Positions 1 through 6,761 of a DNA stretch of 12,551 nucleotides are shown here, in pieces (position 1 is the first letter of the stretch; each line of letters begins with the position of its first letter). The DNA comes from Candidatus Poseidonia sp. (lineage in GTDB: Archaea; Thermoplasmatota; Poseidoniia; Poseidoniales; Poseidoniaceae), in contig JALRLQ010000045.1 of NCBI GenBank assembly GCA_023254365.1, forward strand, positions 1 to 12,551, written 5' to 3'. The position numbers and the translations under genes are program-made. The notes under the pieces are model-generated. The model was not told where the DNA came from, searched no databases, and saw nothing but the letters and a program-made list of their open reading frames with translations.

Positions 1-294
1 CATGCCGAGCACGACGGCGAAGGTGAAGTAGGCGTTCAGGCCCATTCCCGGAGCCAGAGCGAAGGGAAGGTTCGCCCACAAACCCATGACCACACAGCCA
101 ACAAAGGCGGCGATGGCCGTTGCAAACAACGCATCGTCAAACGGAATGCCGCCGACGCTCAGCATTGCTGGGTTCACGAGCAGGATGTACGCCATCGTCA
201 AGAAGGTCGTCAATCCGGCTCTCAGTTCGCCATTTAAGGTGGCACCTCGTTCTTCAAACTTGAAGTAATTTCCAATATCTTGCTCAAATCCCAT
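1..294 (-). CDS. NCS2-family purine (adenine/guanine/hypoxanthine) permease, N-terminal part
   Basis: This is the N-terminal ~98 residues of an integral membrane transporter; the rest lies beyond the left edge. After a short cytoplasmic segment with the family signature ERGATL (residues ~16-21) comes the first helix, with GLTTFLTMAYIL followed by VNPAMLS. A second helix leads into the highly conserved stretch ANLPFALAPGMGLNAYF at residues ~75-91. These are hallmarks of the AzgA/PbuG branch of NCS2 proton symporters, which import adenine, guanine or hypoxanthine. Two in-frame ATGs exist, at 300 and 294. An AGGAG ribosome binding site (303-307) sits only 2 nt from the first and 8 nt from the second, so I chose 294. 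The gene lies directly downstream of adenine phosphoribosyltransferase on the same strand, which supports a purine substrate; the exact base cannot be read from this fragment. Confidence 0.9.
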   Translation of the reverse strand, partial: MGFEQDIGNYFKFEERGATLNGELRAGLTTFLTMAYILLVNPAMLSVGGIPFDDALFATAIAAFVGCVVMGLWANLPFALAPGMGLNAYFTFAVVLGM

Positions 295-338
295 GTTCAT
301 TTCTCCTATAGGGTTGTTACACCTTACTCATAGAGGGG

Positions 339-351
339 TTAATATACTTCG
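339..351 (-). promoter_or_regulatory. Archaeal TATA/BRE promoter of the purine permease
   Basis: On the minus strand the sequence reads CGAAG followed by GTATATTAA, a purine-rich BRE-like element joined to a TATA box. The TATA centre (~343) is 43 bp from the first candidate ATG and 49 bp from the second. Transcription would start near 317, giving a leader of about 18-24 nt that contains the AGGAG site. The permease can therefore probably be transcribed separately from the upstream phosphoribosyltransferase gene. Confidence 0.55.
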
Positions 352-357
352 GGTGCC

Positions 358-382
358 AAAAAAGGCATTTCACTATCAAAAA
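358..382 (-). terminator. Oligo-T tracts after adenine phosphoribosyltransferase
   Basis: Reading the minus strand past the stop codon at 404, there is a T5 run (378-382) and then a T6 run (358-363). The T6 run sits in the loop of a short stem, GCC-T6-GGC. Archaeal termination generally needs only U-rich tracts, so these are plausible terminators between the two purine genes. The stem is short and may be chance. Confidence 0.35.
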
Positions 383-403
383 TGAAGGTTTTGAACCCGA
401 CCG

Positions 404-946
404 TCAGCTGTCGTAGGCCACCAGTGCATGAACGGGTGCATTCACCGCATCACGACCGTTGAGGAAGGTGAGGTCAATCACCACACCGCAGCCAACCACC
501 TCAGCTCCAACCGACGTGCACAACTCGACCGAGGCGGCCAGCGTGCCGCCCGTTGCCAAGAGATCGTCCAAAATCACCACCCGCTGCCCCGCTTCGAGGG
601 CGTCGGTTTGGATTTCGATGGTGTCCGTTCCGTATTCGAGGTCGTAGGTGAGCGCGTGCGTTGGCCCGGGGAGTTTTCCTTGCTTGCGAATCATCATCAT
701 CGGCAAGCCAAGTCGCTGGGCGAGCGGGACAGCGAAAAGAAAGCCGCGGCTTTCAATCCCCGCCACCACATCGGGTTTCCATACCCGCAATTGTGTTTCC
801 AAAGCGTCCAGGCAATGCTTGAGGGCAGCAGGCTCACGCAACAGCGTGGCGATATCATAGAACAGAATTCCCTCGATGGGAAAGTCCGGAATGCCTCGGA
901 TGTGCTCTTTGAGATTCATGTCCGTTCTTGAGAACACCCAGTCCAT
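404..946 (-). CDS. apt: Adenine phosphoribosyltransferase
   Basis: A cytoplasmic purine-salvage enzyme that converts adenine plus PRPP to AMP and pyrophosphate. At 180 residues it has the usual length of the family. Visible motifs are the N-terminal IPDFPIEGILFYD at residues 19-31 (the family's adenine-side hood), ESRGFLFAVPLA at 65-76, RKQGKLPGP at 87-95 (flexible loop), and the PRPP-binding loop VVILDDLLATGGT at 123-135 with the acidic pair D127-D128. FLNGR at 161-165 is the usual C-terminal signature. The start at 946 has GAGG seven bases upstream; an internal Met at residue 10 (position 919) lacks a good site. The gene is followed by a purine permease on the same strand, so import and phosphoribosylation of adenine are likely linked. 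It is divergent from the MMPL exporter gene. Confidence 0.95.
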   Translation of the reverse strand: MDWVFSRTDMNLKEHIRGIPDFPIEGILFYDIATLLREPAALKHCLDALETQLRVWKPDVVAGIESRGFLFAVPLAQRLGLPMMMIRKQGKLPGPTHALTYDLEYGTDTIEIQTDALEAGQRVVILDDLLATGGTLAASVELCTSVGAEVVGCGVVIDLTFLNGRDAVNAPVHALVAYDS

Positions 947-1011
947 GAACGTGCCTCAATCAAAAGGGAGGTGAGTGGAGCAACACATGGTGTTTGGAGC
1001 ATAGACGCCGA

Positions 1012-1020
1012 TTCAAATAC
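1012..1020 (+). promoter_or_regulatory. Weak TATA-like element before the MMPL exporter
   Basis: The AT-rich word TTCAAATAC is centred at 1016, exactly 26 bp before the ATG at 1042. That is the spacing expected for a leaderless archaeal transcript. It is a poor match to a TATA consensus and is the only AT-rich spot in the divergent region, so it is a tentative call. Confidence 0.25.
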
Positions 1021-1041
1021 ACCTTTCCGGTCGGTCGGAAT

Positions 1042-3390
1042 ATGGAAGGTGCGACCGACCCCGAGGTCCTCAAAAACCGCGCCTTCTTCCGACTCGGCTT
1101 GTTCATCCACGACCACCGATTGGCGATGATGGTGTTCGGTCTTGTCTCGTGTATCTTGATGACCGGCCTCATGTCCATGGGCGCTGATTGGGCTGAAGGA
1201 TTTGGAGAAGACGATGTTGAATCGGTCAATGCGGGGCGACTTCTTTCGGAGCGCTTTGCCACCGACGGCGACGACGGCGGCCAGACCCTCAGGTACCTCG
1301 TCCATCACCCTTCCTTGAACGACACAAGCGCTGCCTGGCAGGAAGCGGTTGTTGCCGCCTTGGCTCCGTTTGCATCCCGTGCCGACGTGACCATCGAGTA
1401 TTCTTGGCAGGCCGATGACGTTGACCGAGACGACGTGTTTGTGCAAACTGACGACGGTGCCTACGCCATCAACGTCGTGAGGTTCGCCACCGACCGAAAG
1501 GAGGCGAAAGCCATCATGAACGACGTCCACGATTCGATTGGTATCGAAGACGGCTTTGAAGGTTGGATGACGGACGGTATCGCCATTGATTGGACCTTTG
1601 ATGACCGCATCAAAAACGACCTCATCAAGGCTGAATTGATTTCTGGACCGCTGTCGATTTTGATTCTCGGCATCGTGTTTGGCTCCGTGGTCGCTGCCCT
1701 CTTGCCGGTTGGTGTCGGCGTTGGGACGGTGCTTGCCGCCATCGGCATGACCATTTGGCTCTCCAACGTCACCGATGTCACGGTCTATGCGACCAACATC
1801 ATCTCGCTGATCGGCATTGGTGTGTCCATTGATTACTCGCTCTTTTTGGTGAACCGTTTCCGTGAAGAACTGGCCCGAGGCCACGATGTGCGAACAGCCA
1901 CCGCCATGAGTTGTGCAACCGCTGGAAAGGCGGTCTTCTATTCCGGCATCACCGTCGCTATCGGTCTGATGGGGATGCTCTTTTTCACCAACACCTCGCT
2001 GCCATCGCTCGGTATCGGCGGAACCATCGCCGTCACCATCGCCATGGTGTATTCAACCATCGTCCTGCCTGCGGTGATGGCGTGGTTGGGCCCTCGCGTC
2101 AACAAAGGCAAAATCCCCTTTGCGCTGGACATGTCGGCTCGAGACGACGGCATGTGGGCGCGCATCGCCAAGCGAGTGATGGACCGGCCCTGGGCGGTCC
2201 TCATTCCCACGCTGGTGCTGCTCATCGGCGCCGGCCTGCCGTTTGCCTACGCTGAATTTTCACTCTCTTCGTGGAAAGCCCTGCCACCAGACGATGAATC
2301 CCGGCAAGGCATGGAACTTATCGATGAACAGTGGCCCGACCAAGCAGCGAATTCCATCTTCCTCGTCATCGATACCGATGGAGCCGACCCGCTTTCTGAG
2401 ACCAACCTGAGGATTCAACACGCTTACATCAGCGAGTTGCTCAACGACTCAAGAACATCGGGAGGCATCGGTGTTGGGTTGCCGTCACCCAACATGACCG
2501 TGGACGAGGTGCTGCAATTTTGGCAAACGGAGGACGAATGGTTACCTGCGGAACAAGTCGCCATGCGGGAAAGTTTGCGTTCGGCCTTGGTGGGTGACAA
2601 CGCGACCATGATCACTCTCCAGTTGGTGGGGGCCCAAACCAACGTCGATTCCAGAATGATGGTGGAGGACATACGAAATGACCGCGATGATTTCTTGGAC
2701 GACTTCACCGGGGAGAACGACCGACTGCTCGTTGCCGGCTTCGCAGCCTACAATGCGGACAATCTCGACGCCATCGCCGATAACTTGCCCCGGGCGCTGG
2801 CGTTCATCCTCATCGCCACCATTTTGCTCATTTTCCTTCAGGTTCGCTCGGTCATCATCCCGATCAAGGCCATCGCCATGAACATCCTCTCCATCTCAGC
2901 CTCCTTTGGCATGCTGGTGTGGGTGTTCCAGTGGGGGTACGGTGAATCCCTGTTGAATTTCACCGCACAACCCATCGATTCAGGTAATCCCGTCATCATG
3001 TTCTGCATCGTCTTTGGCCTGTCCATGGACTACGAAGTGCTGATGCTGTCTCGCATTCACGAAGAATGGGAGCGAACCGGGGACAACACCCTCGCTGTCG
3101 CCAACGGGCTGCAGAAGACAGGGGGCCTCATCACCGGAGCCGCCGCCATCATGGTGGTGGTCTTCAGTGCGTTTGGGCTTTCATCGGTCATCATCCTCAA
3201 GCAAATCGGGCTGGGATTGGCCCTCGCCATCCTCATCGATGCCACCCTCGTTCGGGCCTTGGTGGTCCCGTCAACGATGCGTTTGATGGGCAAGTGGAAC
3301 TGGTGGGCACCGTCCTTCCTCAAGGGCTCCACAGAGCCAAACCTCGAGACCTCAGCCCACACGGTAGGGTTGAGCACCGAACAGGAGTGA
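1042..3390 (+). CDS. MMPL/RND-superfamily exporter (12 TM)
   Basis: A polytopic membrane protein of 782 residues with the duplicated RND/MMPL layout. There is one helix (~26-46), an extracytoplasmic domain (~47-199) and five helices (~200-346). A second repeat follows, with a helix (~384-404), a second outer domain (~405-585) and five more helices (~586-744). Each repeat carries the MMPL acidic-tyrosine motif on its fourth helix: GVSIDYSLFLVNRFREEL (D264-Y265) and GLSMDYEVLMLSRIHEEW (D663-Y664). In mycobacterial MmpL proteins these couple proton flow to export. Substrates of such proteins include lipids and hydrophobic drugs; none can be inferred here. The start is uncertain. An in-frame TTG at 994 would add 16 residues, but the ATG at 1042 fits the family better. 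A strong GGAGGTGA site at 967-974 belongs to neither start. Confidence 0.9.
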   Translation: MEGATDPEVLKNRAFFRLGLFIHDHRLAMMVFGLVSCILMTGLMSMGADWAEGFGEDDVESVNAGRLLSERFATDGDDGGQTLRYLVHHPSLNDTSAAWQEAVVAALAPFASRADVTIEYSWQADDVDRDDVFVQTDDGAYAINVVRFATDRKEAKAIMNDVHDSIGIEDGFEGWMTDGIAIDWTFDDRIKNDLIKAELISGPLSILILGIVFGSVVAALLPVGVGVGTVLAAIGMTIWLSNVTDVTVYATNIISLIGIGVSIDYSLFLVNRFREELARGHDVRTATAMSCATAGKAVFYSGITVAIGLMGMLFFTNTSLPSLGIGGTIAVTIAMVYSTIVLPAVMAWLGPRVNKGKIPFALDMSARDDGMWARIAKRVMDRPWAVLIPTLVLLIGAGLPFAYAEFSLSSWKALPPDDESRQGMELIDEQWPDQAANSIFLVIDTDGADPLSETNLRIQHAYISELLNDSRTSGGIGVGLPSPNMTVDEVLQFWQTEDEWLPAEQVAMRESLRSALVGDNATMITLQLVGAQTNVDSRMMVEDIRNDRDDFLDDFTGENDRLLVAGFAAYNADNLDAIADNLPRALAFILIATILLIFLQVRSVIIPIKAIAMNILSISASFGMLVWVFQWGYGESLLNFTAQPIDSGNPVIMFCIVFGLSMDYEVLMLSRIHEEWERTGDNTLAVANGLQKTGGLITGAAAIMVVVFSAFGLSSVIILKQIGLGLALAILIDATLVRALVVPSTMRLMGKWNWWAPSFLKGSTEPNLETSAHTVGLSTEQE

Positions 3391-3428
3391 AGGTCCTTTT
3401 GGCGGGGAGAACCTTCAAATGACCTTCA
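3388..3428 (+). repeat. Inverted repeat with two alternative right arms
   Basis: TGAAGGTC (3388-3395, overlapping the exporter stop codon) is the perfect complement of GACCTTCA (3421-3428). A second copy, ACCTTCA (3411-3417), can pair with the same left arm. The two hairpins exclude each other. The element fills the space before the GAGG site of the next gene, so it could attenuate or separate the two genes, or stabilise the exporter mRNA end. Confidence 0.4.
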
Positions 3429-3442
3429 TCTGAGGCCTGCTC

Positions 3443-3670
3443 ATGGCGAAGGACCGTACGTTGAGGAAAGTCAACAAAGTCATGAAGCGTGTTGAGAAAC
3501 ACCTTGATGACACCCGAGAAGCGCTTGAGGACCTCGAAATTGAGTTTGAAGTCCTCAAGGCGACGGTCAAGAAACTCAAGCCAGCCGCCGAGTCGGCGCC
3601 AGTTGAAGAGGTGGAAGTGGAGGAGGACATTGAAAACTCCACAAACACGACGTCGATGCAGAAATTCTGA
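3443..3670 (+). CDS. Small coiled-coil protein, function unknown
   Basis: A 75-residue soluble protein that I do not recognise. The N-terminal ~20 residues are strongly basic (repeated R and K). Residues ~6-46 form a long amphipathic helix with heptad-like spacing of L, V and I, predicted to be a coiled coil. The rest is an acidic, low-complexity tail (PVEEVEVEEDIE, residues ~53-64). It has no Cys or Trp, no signal peptide and no membrane segment. The ATG has GAGG (3432-3435) seven bases before it, a good ribosome binding site, which supports a real gene despite the short length. It follows the MMPL exporter by 52 bp on the same strand and ends 3 bp from the stop of the convergent DHH gene. 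An oligomerising or nucleic-acid-associated helper is possible but unproven. Confidence 0.7.
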   Translation: MAKDRTLRKVNKVMKRVEKHLDDTREALEDLEIEFEVLKATVKKLKPAAESAPVEEVEVEEDIENSTNTTSMQKF

Positions 3671-3673
3671 GCA

Positions 3674-4663
3674 TCAAAGCGCCAGCAGGTCATCCCGCTG
3701 CGCCCACATGGAGAGCCAGTGTTCCAGATTGGCTGCCAATCCTGGTGGCTGAATTCGGCACCCGCAGGCATTCACGTGCCCTCCGCCGGTCGGATCAAGC
3801 GCCGTTGCGAGACGAGAAAGGTCGAACCTTCCTTGGCCCTCTGGCAAAAACGAGTTGGCGTAGAAACTGGCCGAGAGAGGAGGGCGGTCGGGTTTGGAAA
3901 GGTCGCCGTCGGCATAGCCATGAACGATGCAACACGCATCGGCACGGTCACCTGCCCATGCGGTCACCAAATACCCGTTTGAGCGAAGTGGAGTTTCGTC
4001 AAAGCGACAAATCGCCAAACGGTCAACGATGGTGGTGTTGGCTGCCACGTGCTCCAAGGCCCGGGTGCGCTCGGCCACCACCTCGTCCATCCGTTGCCGC
4101 ACGCGTTCATCGCTGACGATGGTCTCAAACGATGCGCCACTGGTCAGCAAGTCGACCAAATGGAGCATGTAGGCGGGGTCGCGAGACGTGCACGTTCTCG
4201 ATAATTGCAGCAACGGGCCGTCTTCAATGAAGTCCTCCTTGGTGATCCCACCTGAATCCAACGCATCCACCACCGGCATCATGGGAGCGAGATGACGCAT
4301 ATCGGTGATGTTGGCCAGCAATTCGTAGGCGAGGCGAGCAGCGGAGGGCGTGTCCTCCCAATGTTGCGTGCCCCCATTCTGCGCAAACGCCGACGCCTCT
4401 GCTTCCGAGGGTCGATTGGTCAAGTGATGGTCCACGTACCAGCCGCATTGGGGATGGAACGGGAGGTCCACGAGCGCCGTTGAGCGGTCCACCAGCTCGT
4501 CCATCAGTCCCGAACGGACGGCTGCGGCGTGGGAAAAGAGCACTTCAGCCTCGGGCCGATAGGCTTTGAGCACGGCTGCTCCAAACAGCCCGTCCATGTC
4601 AGAATCGGCCACGATTCGGTGGTAGTAGGGAACATCCCCTTCCGCCAGCGGTTCAATGGCCAT
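3674..4663 (-). CDS. DHH-DHHA1 family phosphoesterase
   Basis: A soluble metal-dependent phosphoesterase of 329 residues. N-terminal DHH domain: motif I is ADSDMDG (D20, D22, D24), motif II is ALVDLP (D66), the name-giving motif is YVDHH (D78-H79-H80), and motif IV is VVDALDSGG (D133). Together these supply the two-manganese site. The C-terminal DHHA1 substrate domain ends with TGGGHVNACG at residues 292-301. The family includes nanoRNases (NrnA), cyclic-dinucleotide phosphodiesterases, RecJ-like exonucleases and pyrophosphatases. With no TM, PAS or GGDEF part, an NrnA-like or archaeal oligonucleotide/c-di-AMP-type activity is the natural guess, but the substrate is not fixed by motifs. The frame stays open far upstream, through the opposite-strand NUDIX gene. 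The ATG at 4663 is the only sensible start before that gene and leaves a 57-bp divergent gap. No clear Shine-Dalgarno is present. Confidence 0.88.
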   Translation of the reverse strand: MAIEPLAEGDVPYYHRIVADSDMDGLFGAAVLKAYRPEAEVLFSHAAAVRSGLMDELVDRSTALVDLPFHPQCGWYVDHHLTNRPSEAEASAFAQNGGTQHWEDTPSAARLAYELLANITDMRHLAPMMPVVDALDSGGITKEDFIEDGPLLQLSRTCTSRDPAYMLHLVDLLTSGASFETIVSDERVRQRMDEVVAERTRALEHVAANTTIVDRLAICRFDETPLRSNGYLVTAWAGDRADACCIVHGYADGDLSKPDRPPLSASFYANSFLPEGQGRFDLSRLATALDPTGGGHVNACGCRIQPPGLAANLEHWLSMWAQRDDLLAL

Positions 4664-4720
4664 GGGACGAGGGTCGGGGCCCGATTCATCAAACTTGGGT
4701 GACGATTCCCCGTTACGACC

Positions 4721-5158
4721 ATGAACGAGAAGCGCCGCCGATGCATCATGGAGACCTCGTGCGGCGTGGTGTTGGTCAACTTTGGCACCGTGTTGTTGCT
4801 TCAATACCCACAAGGCCATTGGGACCTCCCCAAGGGTCACGTCGAAGACGACGATGAGGACCGGCAGAGCACCATGCTGCGAGAACTCGCGGAAGAAACC
4901 GGCATCAGCGACGTCAACATCCTTGAAGGGTTTGAGGAGCGAACGGAATACACCTATCGTCACAAGGGAAAGCGCAGGGAAAAGGAGGTCTTCTGGTACG
5001 TCGCCGAAACCGAGACCATGGATGTGTCGCTTTCCCACGAACATCGAGGTTACTTGTGGTTGGATTGGGACCAAGCGCTGGAGACCATCTCGCACGACGA
5101 GACGAGAACAATCGTTGAACGGGCGCGCTTGTTCGTTGAACTGCACGGCCAACAGTGA
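4721..5158 (+). CDS. NUDIX hydrolase, Ap4A-hydrolase-like
   Basis: A cytoplasmic NUDIX pyrophosphohydrolase of 145 residues. The fold's opening strand (SCGVVLVN, 13-20) is followed by WDLPKGH (34-40), typical of the diadenosine tetraphosphate hydrolase branch. The NUDIX helix is RELAEETGI (54-62), with the metal ligands E55, E58 and E59. The first half of the box has one extra residue: six rather than five positions separate G39 from E46. RREKEVFWYVAE (85-96) fits the usual central strand. Likely substrates are dinucleoside polyphosphates or damaged NTPs. The ATG at 4721 lacks a Shine-Dalgarno; an internal ATG at 4748 would still leave a complete domain. The gene diverges from the DHH phosphoesterase, and its stop codon abuts the stop of the convergent cobalamin adenosyltransferase gene with no bases between. 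Confidence 0.92.
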   Translation: MNEKRRRCIMETSCGVVLVNFGTVLLLQYPQGHWDLPKGHVEDDDEDRQSTMLRELAEETGISDVNILEGFEERTEYTYRHKGKRREKEVFWYVAETETMDVSLSHEHRGYLWLDWDQALETISHDETRTIVERARLFVELHGQQ

Positions 5159-5854
5159 TCAAATCGACGACAAATCCTCGTCGTTGGAACGCATCTGCGC
5201 CACCCGGTGAGCAACCCCCTGTTCCGCGGGACGTTGCCCGAGCGGCACCCACAAGGTTTCCTCTTCGTTGAGCGTTGCACTCATCCATCGGCCCAAGACG
5301 AAGAACCAATCCGAAAGCCGGTTGAGGTACACCTTGACCACGTGACGGACAGCGTCTTCGCCCTCGCGTTCCGCCAGGAACACCACCGCCCGCTCCAAAC
5401 GTCGCGTCACGGTTCTGGCGAGGTGGGCGAAGGCCACGGGAGGTGAACCGGTCGGGAGAATGAAACTGGTCAACGCCTCGAGGTGCTCGAGCCAAGCATC
5501 CATCTCTTGGACCAAGACATCGGTTTGTGCCTCGGACAACAGCACCATGTAGTCGGGAAGGTTGTCCGGTGGACAAGCCAACTCTGCACCCAAATCGAAC
5601 AGTTCGTTTTGAACCCGTGACAGCGCTTCTGACGCCACGGTTTGCACGCGTTGAACCGTGGTGCGGTCACCACCGTCTTCGTGCGCTGGTAGGCGCGCCA
5701 GTTCCATCAGCACCGCACCAACCCAGCTGTTGAGTTCGTCGCACAGGCCGACAACGTCGAACCTTGGGTCGGACTTGCGCCGACGCGAACCGTCCACCAA
5801 GGACGATTCTCCGCCATCACCGCCACCGGTGTACACGCGATTGATCTTGACCAT
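5159..5854 (-). CDS. PduO-type ATP:cob(I)alamin adenosyltransferase
   Basis: It transfers the 5'-deoxyadenosyl group of ATP to cob(I)alamin to make adenosylcobalamin, the cofactor of methylmalonyl-CoA mutase and class II ribonucleotide reductase. The protein has 231 residues. The ATP-binding N-terminus KINRVYTGGGDGGESSL (3-19) continues with DGSRRRKSDPR (21-31) and GLCDELNSWVG (36-46). The helix-bundle signatures are FILPTGSPP (131-139), HLARTVTRRLER (144-155; R151 and E154 match the ATP/cobalamin site of human MMAB) and YLNRLSDWFFVLGR (176-189). The C-terminus (~195-231) extends past the core and looks disordered. The start at 5854 has GAGG eight bases upstream. It follows the DUF2203 gene by 24 bp and is probably co-transcribed with it. 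None of its B12-dependent partner enzymes lies in the window. Confidence 0.95.
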   Translation of the reverse strand: MVKINRVYTGGGDGGESSLVDGSRRRKSDPRFDVVGLCDELNSWVGAVLMELARLPAHEDGGDRTTVQRVQTVASEALSRVQNELFDLGAELACPPDNLPDYMVLLSEAQTDVLVQEMDAWLEHLEALTSFILPTGSPPVAFAHLARTVTRRLERAVVFLAEREGEDAVRHVVKVYLNRLSDWFFVLGRWMSATLNEEETLWVPLGQRPAEQGVAHRVAQMRSNDEDLSSI

Positions 5855-5878
5855 GTCGCCGTCCTCGGTGCTGCGAGG

Positions 5879-6364
5879 TCATGCCTCTATGAGGGGTTTG
5901 CGGGAAGGAAAACCTTCCTCCATGCGATAGTACCACTCAATATCTGGCTCACCAACCGCCCAAGAAAACAACGCCATGCGATGGTCCACCACACCGTACC
6001 ATTCCAATCGTCCGGGGTCCATTGATACAATGCGTGCACCGACCGATTCCAATCGCTCGACGTTGGCTTGCCATTGCGTCACCAACTGCCCAAGATGCTC
6101 GGCCACTTCCATGACGTGCGGATGCGTCATCGGGTAACGGTCCAGCAGCAATTCCAGTTCATCGGTCAGGTCGTGGGCCTCATCACTCATGGCCTGAAGC
6201 ACCATGAGCACGTTGCTGGCTTCAGCAAGCGAGGCCCGTGCCTGTTCAATGGTCACCACCATCGCACCTTCAGGGAGCGGATACGGCATATCCGCATCCG
6301 GTGAAAGTTCGTCCAACTCCATCGGGAGTCCCGAAAAAGAAGGTTGGTCCGGAGGTAGAGTCAC
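5879..6364 (-). CDS. DUF2203 family protein
   Basis: A 161-residue soluble protein of the uncharacterised DUF2203 family, assigned mainly from its C-terminus. The pattern DPGRLEWYGVVDHRMALFSW (116-135), then VGEPDIEWYYRMEEGFPSRKPL (137-158), matches the family's conserved G-x-x-DF...W-x-x-GE-x-x-I-x-x-W/Y...GF-x-x-R-x-PL signature. The middle (~38-112) is two long helices; the first ~30 residues are acidic, Pro-rich and probably disordered. I chose the GTG at 6364 because GAGG lies seven bases upstream of it. The ATG at 6322 (residue 15) has only a weak GGGA before it and would still leave the whole domain. The gene runs into the cobalamin adenosyltransferase gene after 24 bp. No function is known; the acidic/aromatic C-terminus could bind a ligand. 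Confidence 0.82.
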   Translation of the reverse strand: MTLPPDQPSFSGLPMELDELSPDADMPYPLPEGAMVVTIEQARASLAEASNVLMVLQAMSDEAHDLTDELELLLDRYPMTHPHVMEVAEHLGQLVTQWQANVERLESVGARIVSMDPGRLEWYGVVDHRMALFSWAVGEPDIEWYYRMEEGFPSRKPLIEA

Positions 6365-6423
6365 GAGTGCGCCTCTACTTGACGCCCTTTCAATTCATCG
6401 GAGGGGCGAGATGAGAAATCCTT

Positions 6424-6440
6424 GTTTTTGAGCCAAAAAC
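6424..6440 (-). terminator. Perfect short palindrome with T5 tract, candidate terminator
   Basis: GTTTTTG (6424-6430) and CAAAAAC (6434-6440) are perfect complements separated by 3 bases. On the minus strand the element begins 11 bp after the stop of the small membrane protein gene (6452) and ahead of the DUF2203 gene. The T5 run fits an archaeal U-rich terminator. The symmetry would also suit a dimeric regulator acting on the DUF2203-PduO operon. Confidence 0.4.
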
Positions 6441-6451
6441 GAACACCCGTC

Positions 6452-6739
6452 TCAGTGTGCTTGCGCTGAGTGCGGTGTCGCTCCGCCCGTGCGACGAGCC
6501 TTGGAGAGTTTGTAATACCCCATCAAGAGCAAACCGCCCCACATGGCGAGTTCAACCAGCACAACAAGGTAGTAAACAGGGCCCAATGTCTTGAGCATGG
6601 AGATCGAATCGTAGGGCAGACCGTGGATGGCCATGTAGGCGGATTGGGAGAGAAGACTCGACGAGAACCAAATCAACACGGCAAACCAGAGGATGTTCCC
6701 CATGGGCCAATCGTCGATGTTCCGTTCGGTGTGTTTCAT
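6452..6739 (-). CDS. Small two-helix membrane protein, function unknown
   Basis: A 95-residue protein that I cannot assign to a family. It has two hydrophobic helices (~14-37 and ~54-75), rich in Trp and Tyr at their ends, joined by a short polar loop (IHGLPYDSISMLK). A basic stretch after helix 2 (KLSKARR, ~77-83) predicts that both termini are cytoplasmic. The tail is short and polar. The ATG has no Shine-Dalgarno, but a good TATA box stands ~26 bp upstream, so translation is probably leaderless from this exact codon. It lies 72 bp downstream of the 5-TM protein gene on the same strand but has its own promoter. Confidence 0.72.
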   Translation of the reverse strand: MKHTERNIDDWPMGNILWFAVLIWFSSSLLSQSAYMAIHGLPYDSISMLKTLGPVYYLVVLVELAMWGGLLLMGYYKLSKARRTGGATPHSAQAH

Positions 6740-6761
6740 GGTATTACATCGGCGTCAAGGG

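Noticed and set aside
916..1884. A 322-codon open frame on the minus strand across the MMPL exporter start and the end of the apt intergenic region
   Set aside because: It overlaps two well-supported genes, and its product is a His/Asp/Gly-rich antisense shadow with no family features.
4664..5152. Upstream extension of the DHH phosphoesterase frame (about 163 extra residues)
   Set aside because: It is exactly antisense to the NUDIX gene, the extra residues show no domain, and the DHH domain is complete from the ATG at 4663.
4914..5576. A 220-codon minus-strand frame spanning the NUDIX and PduO genes
   Set aside because: Arg/Gly/Pro-rich shadow in a different frame of two clear genes.
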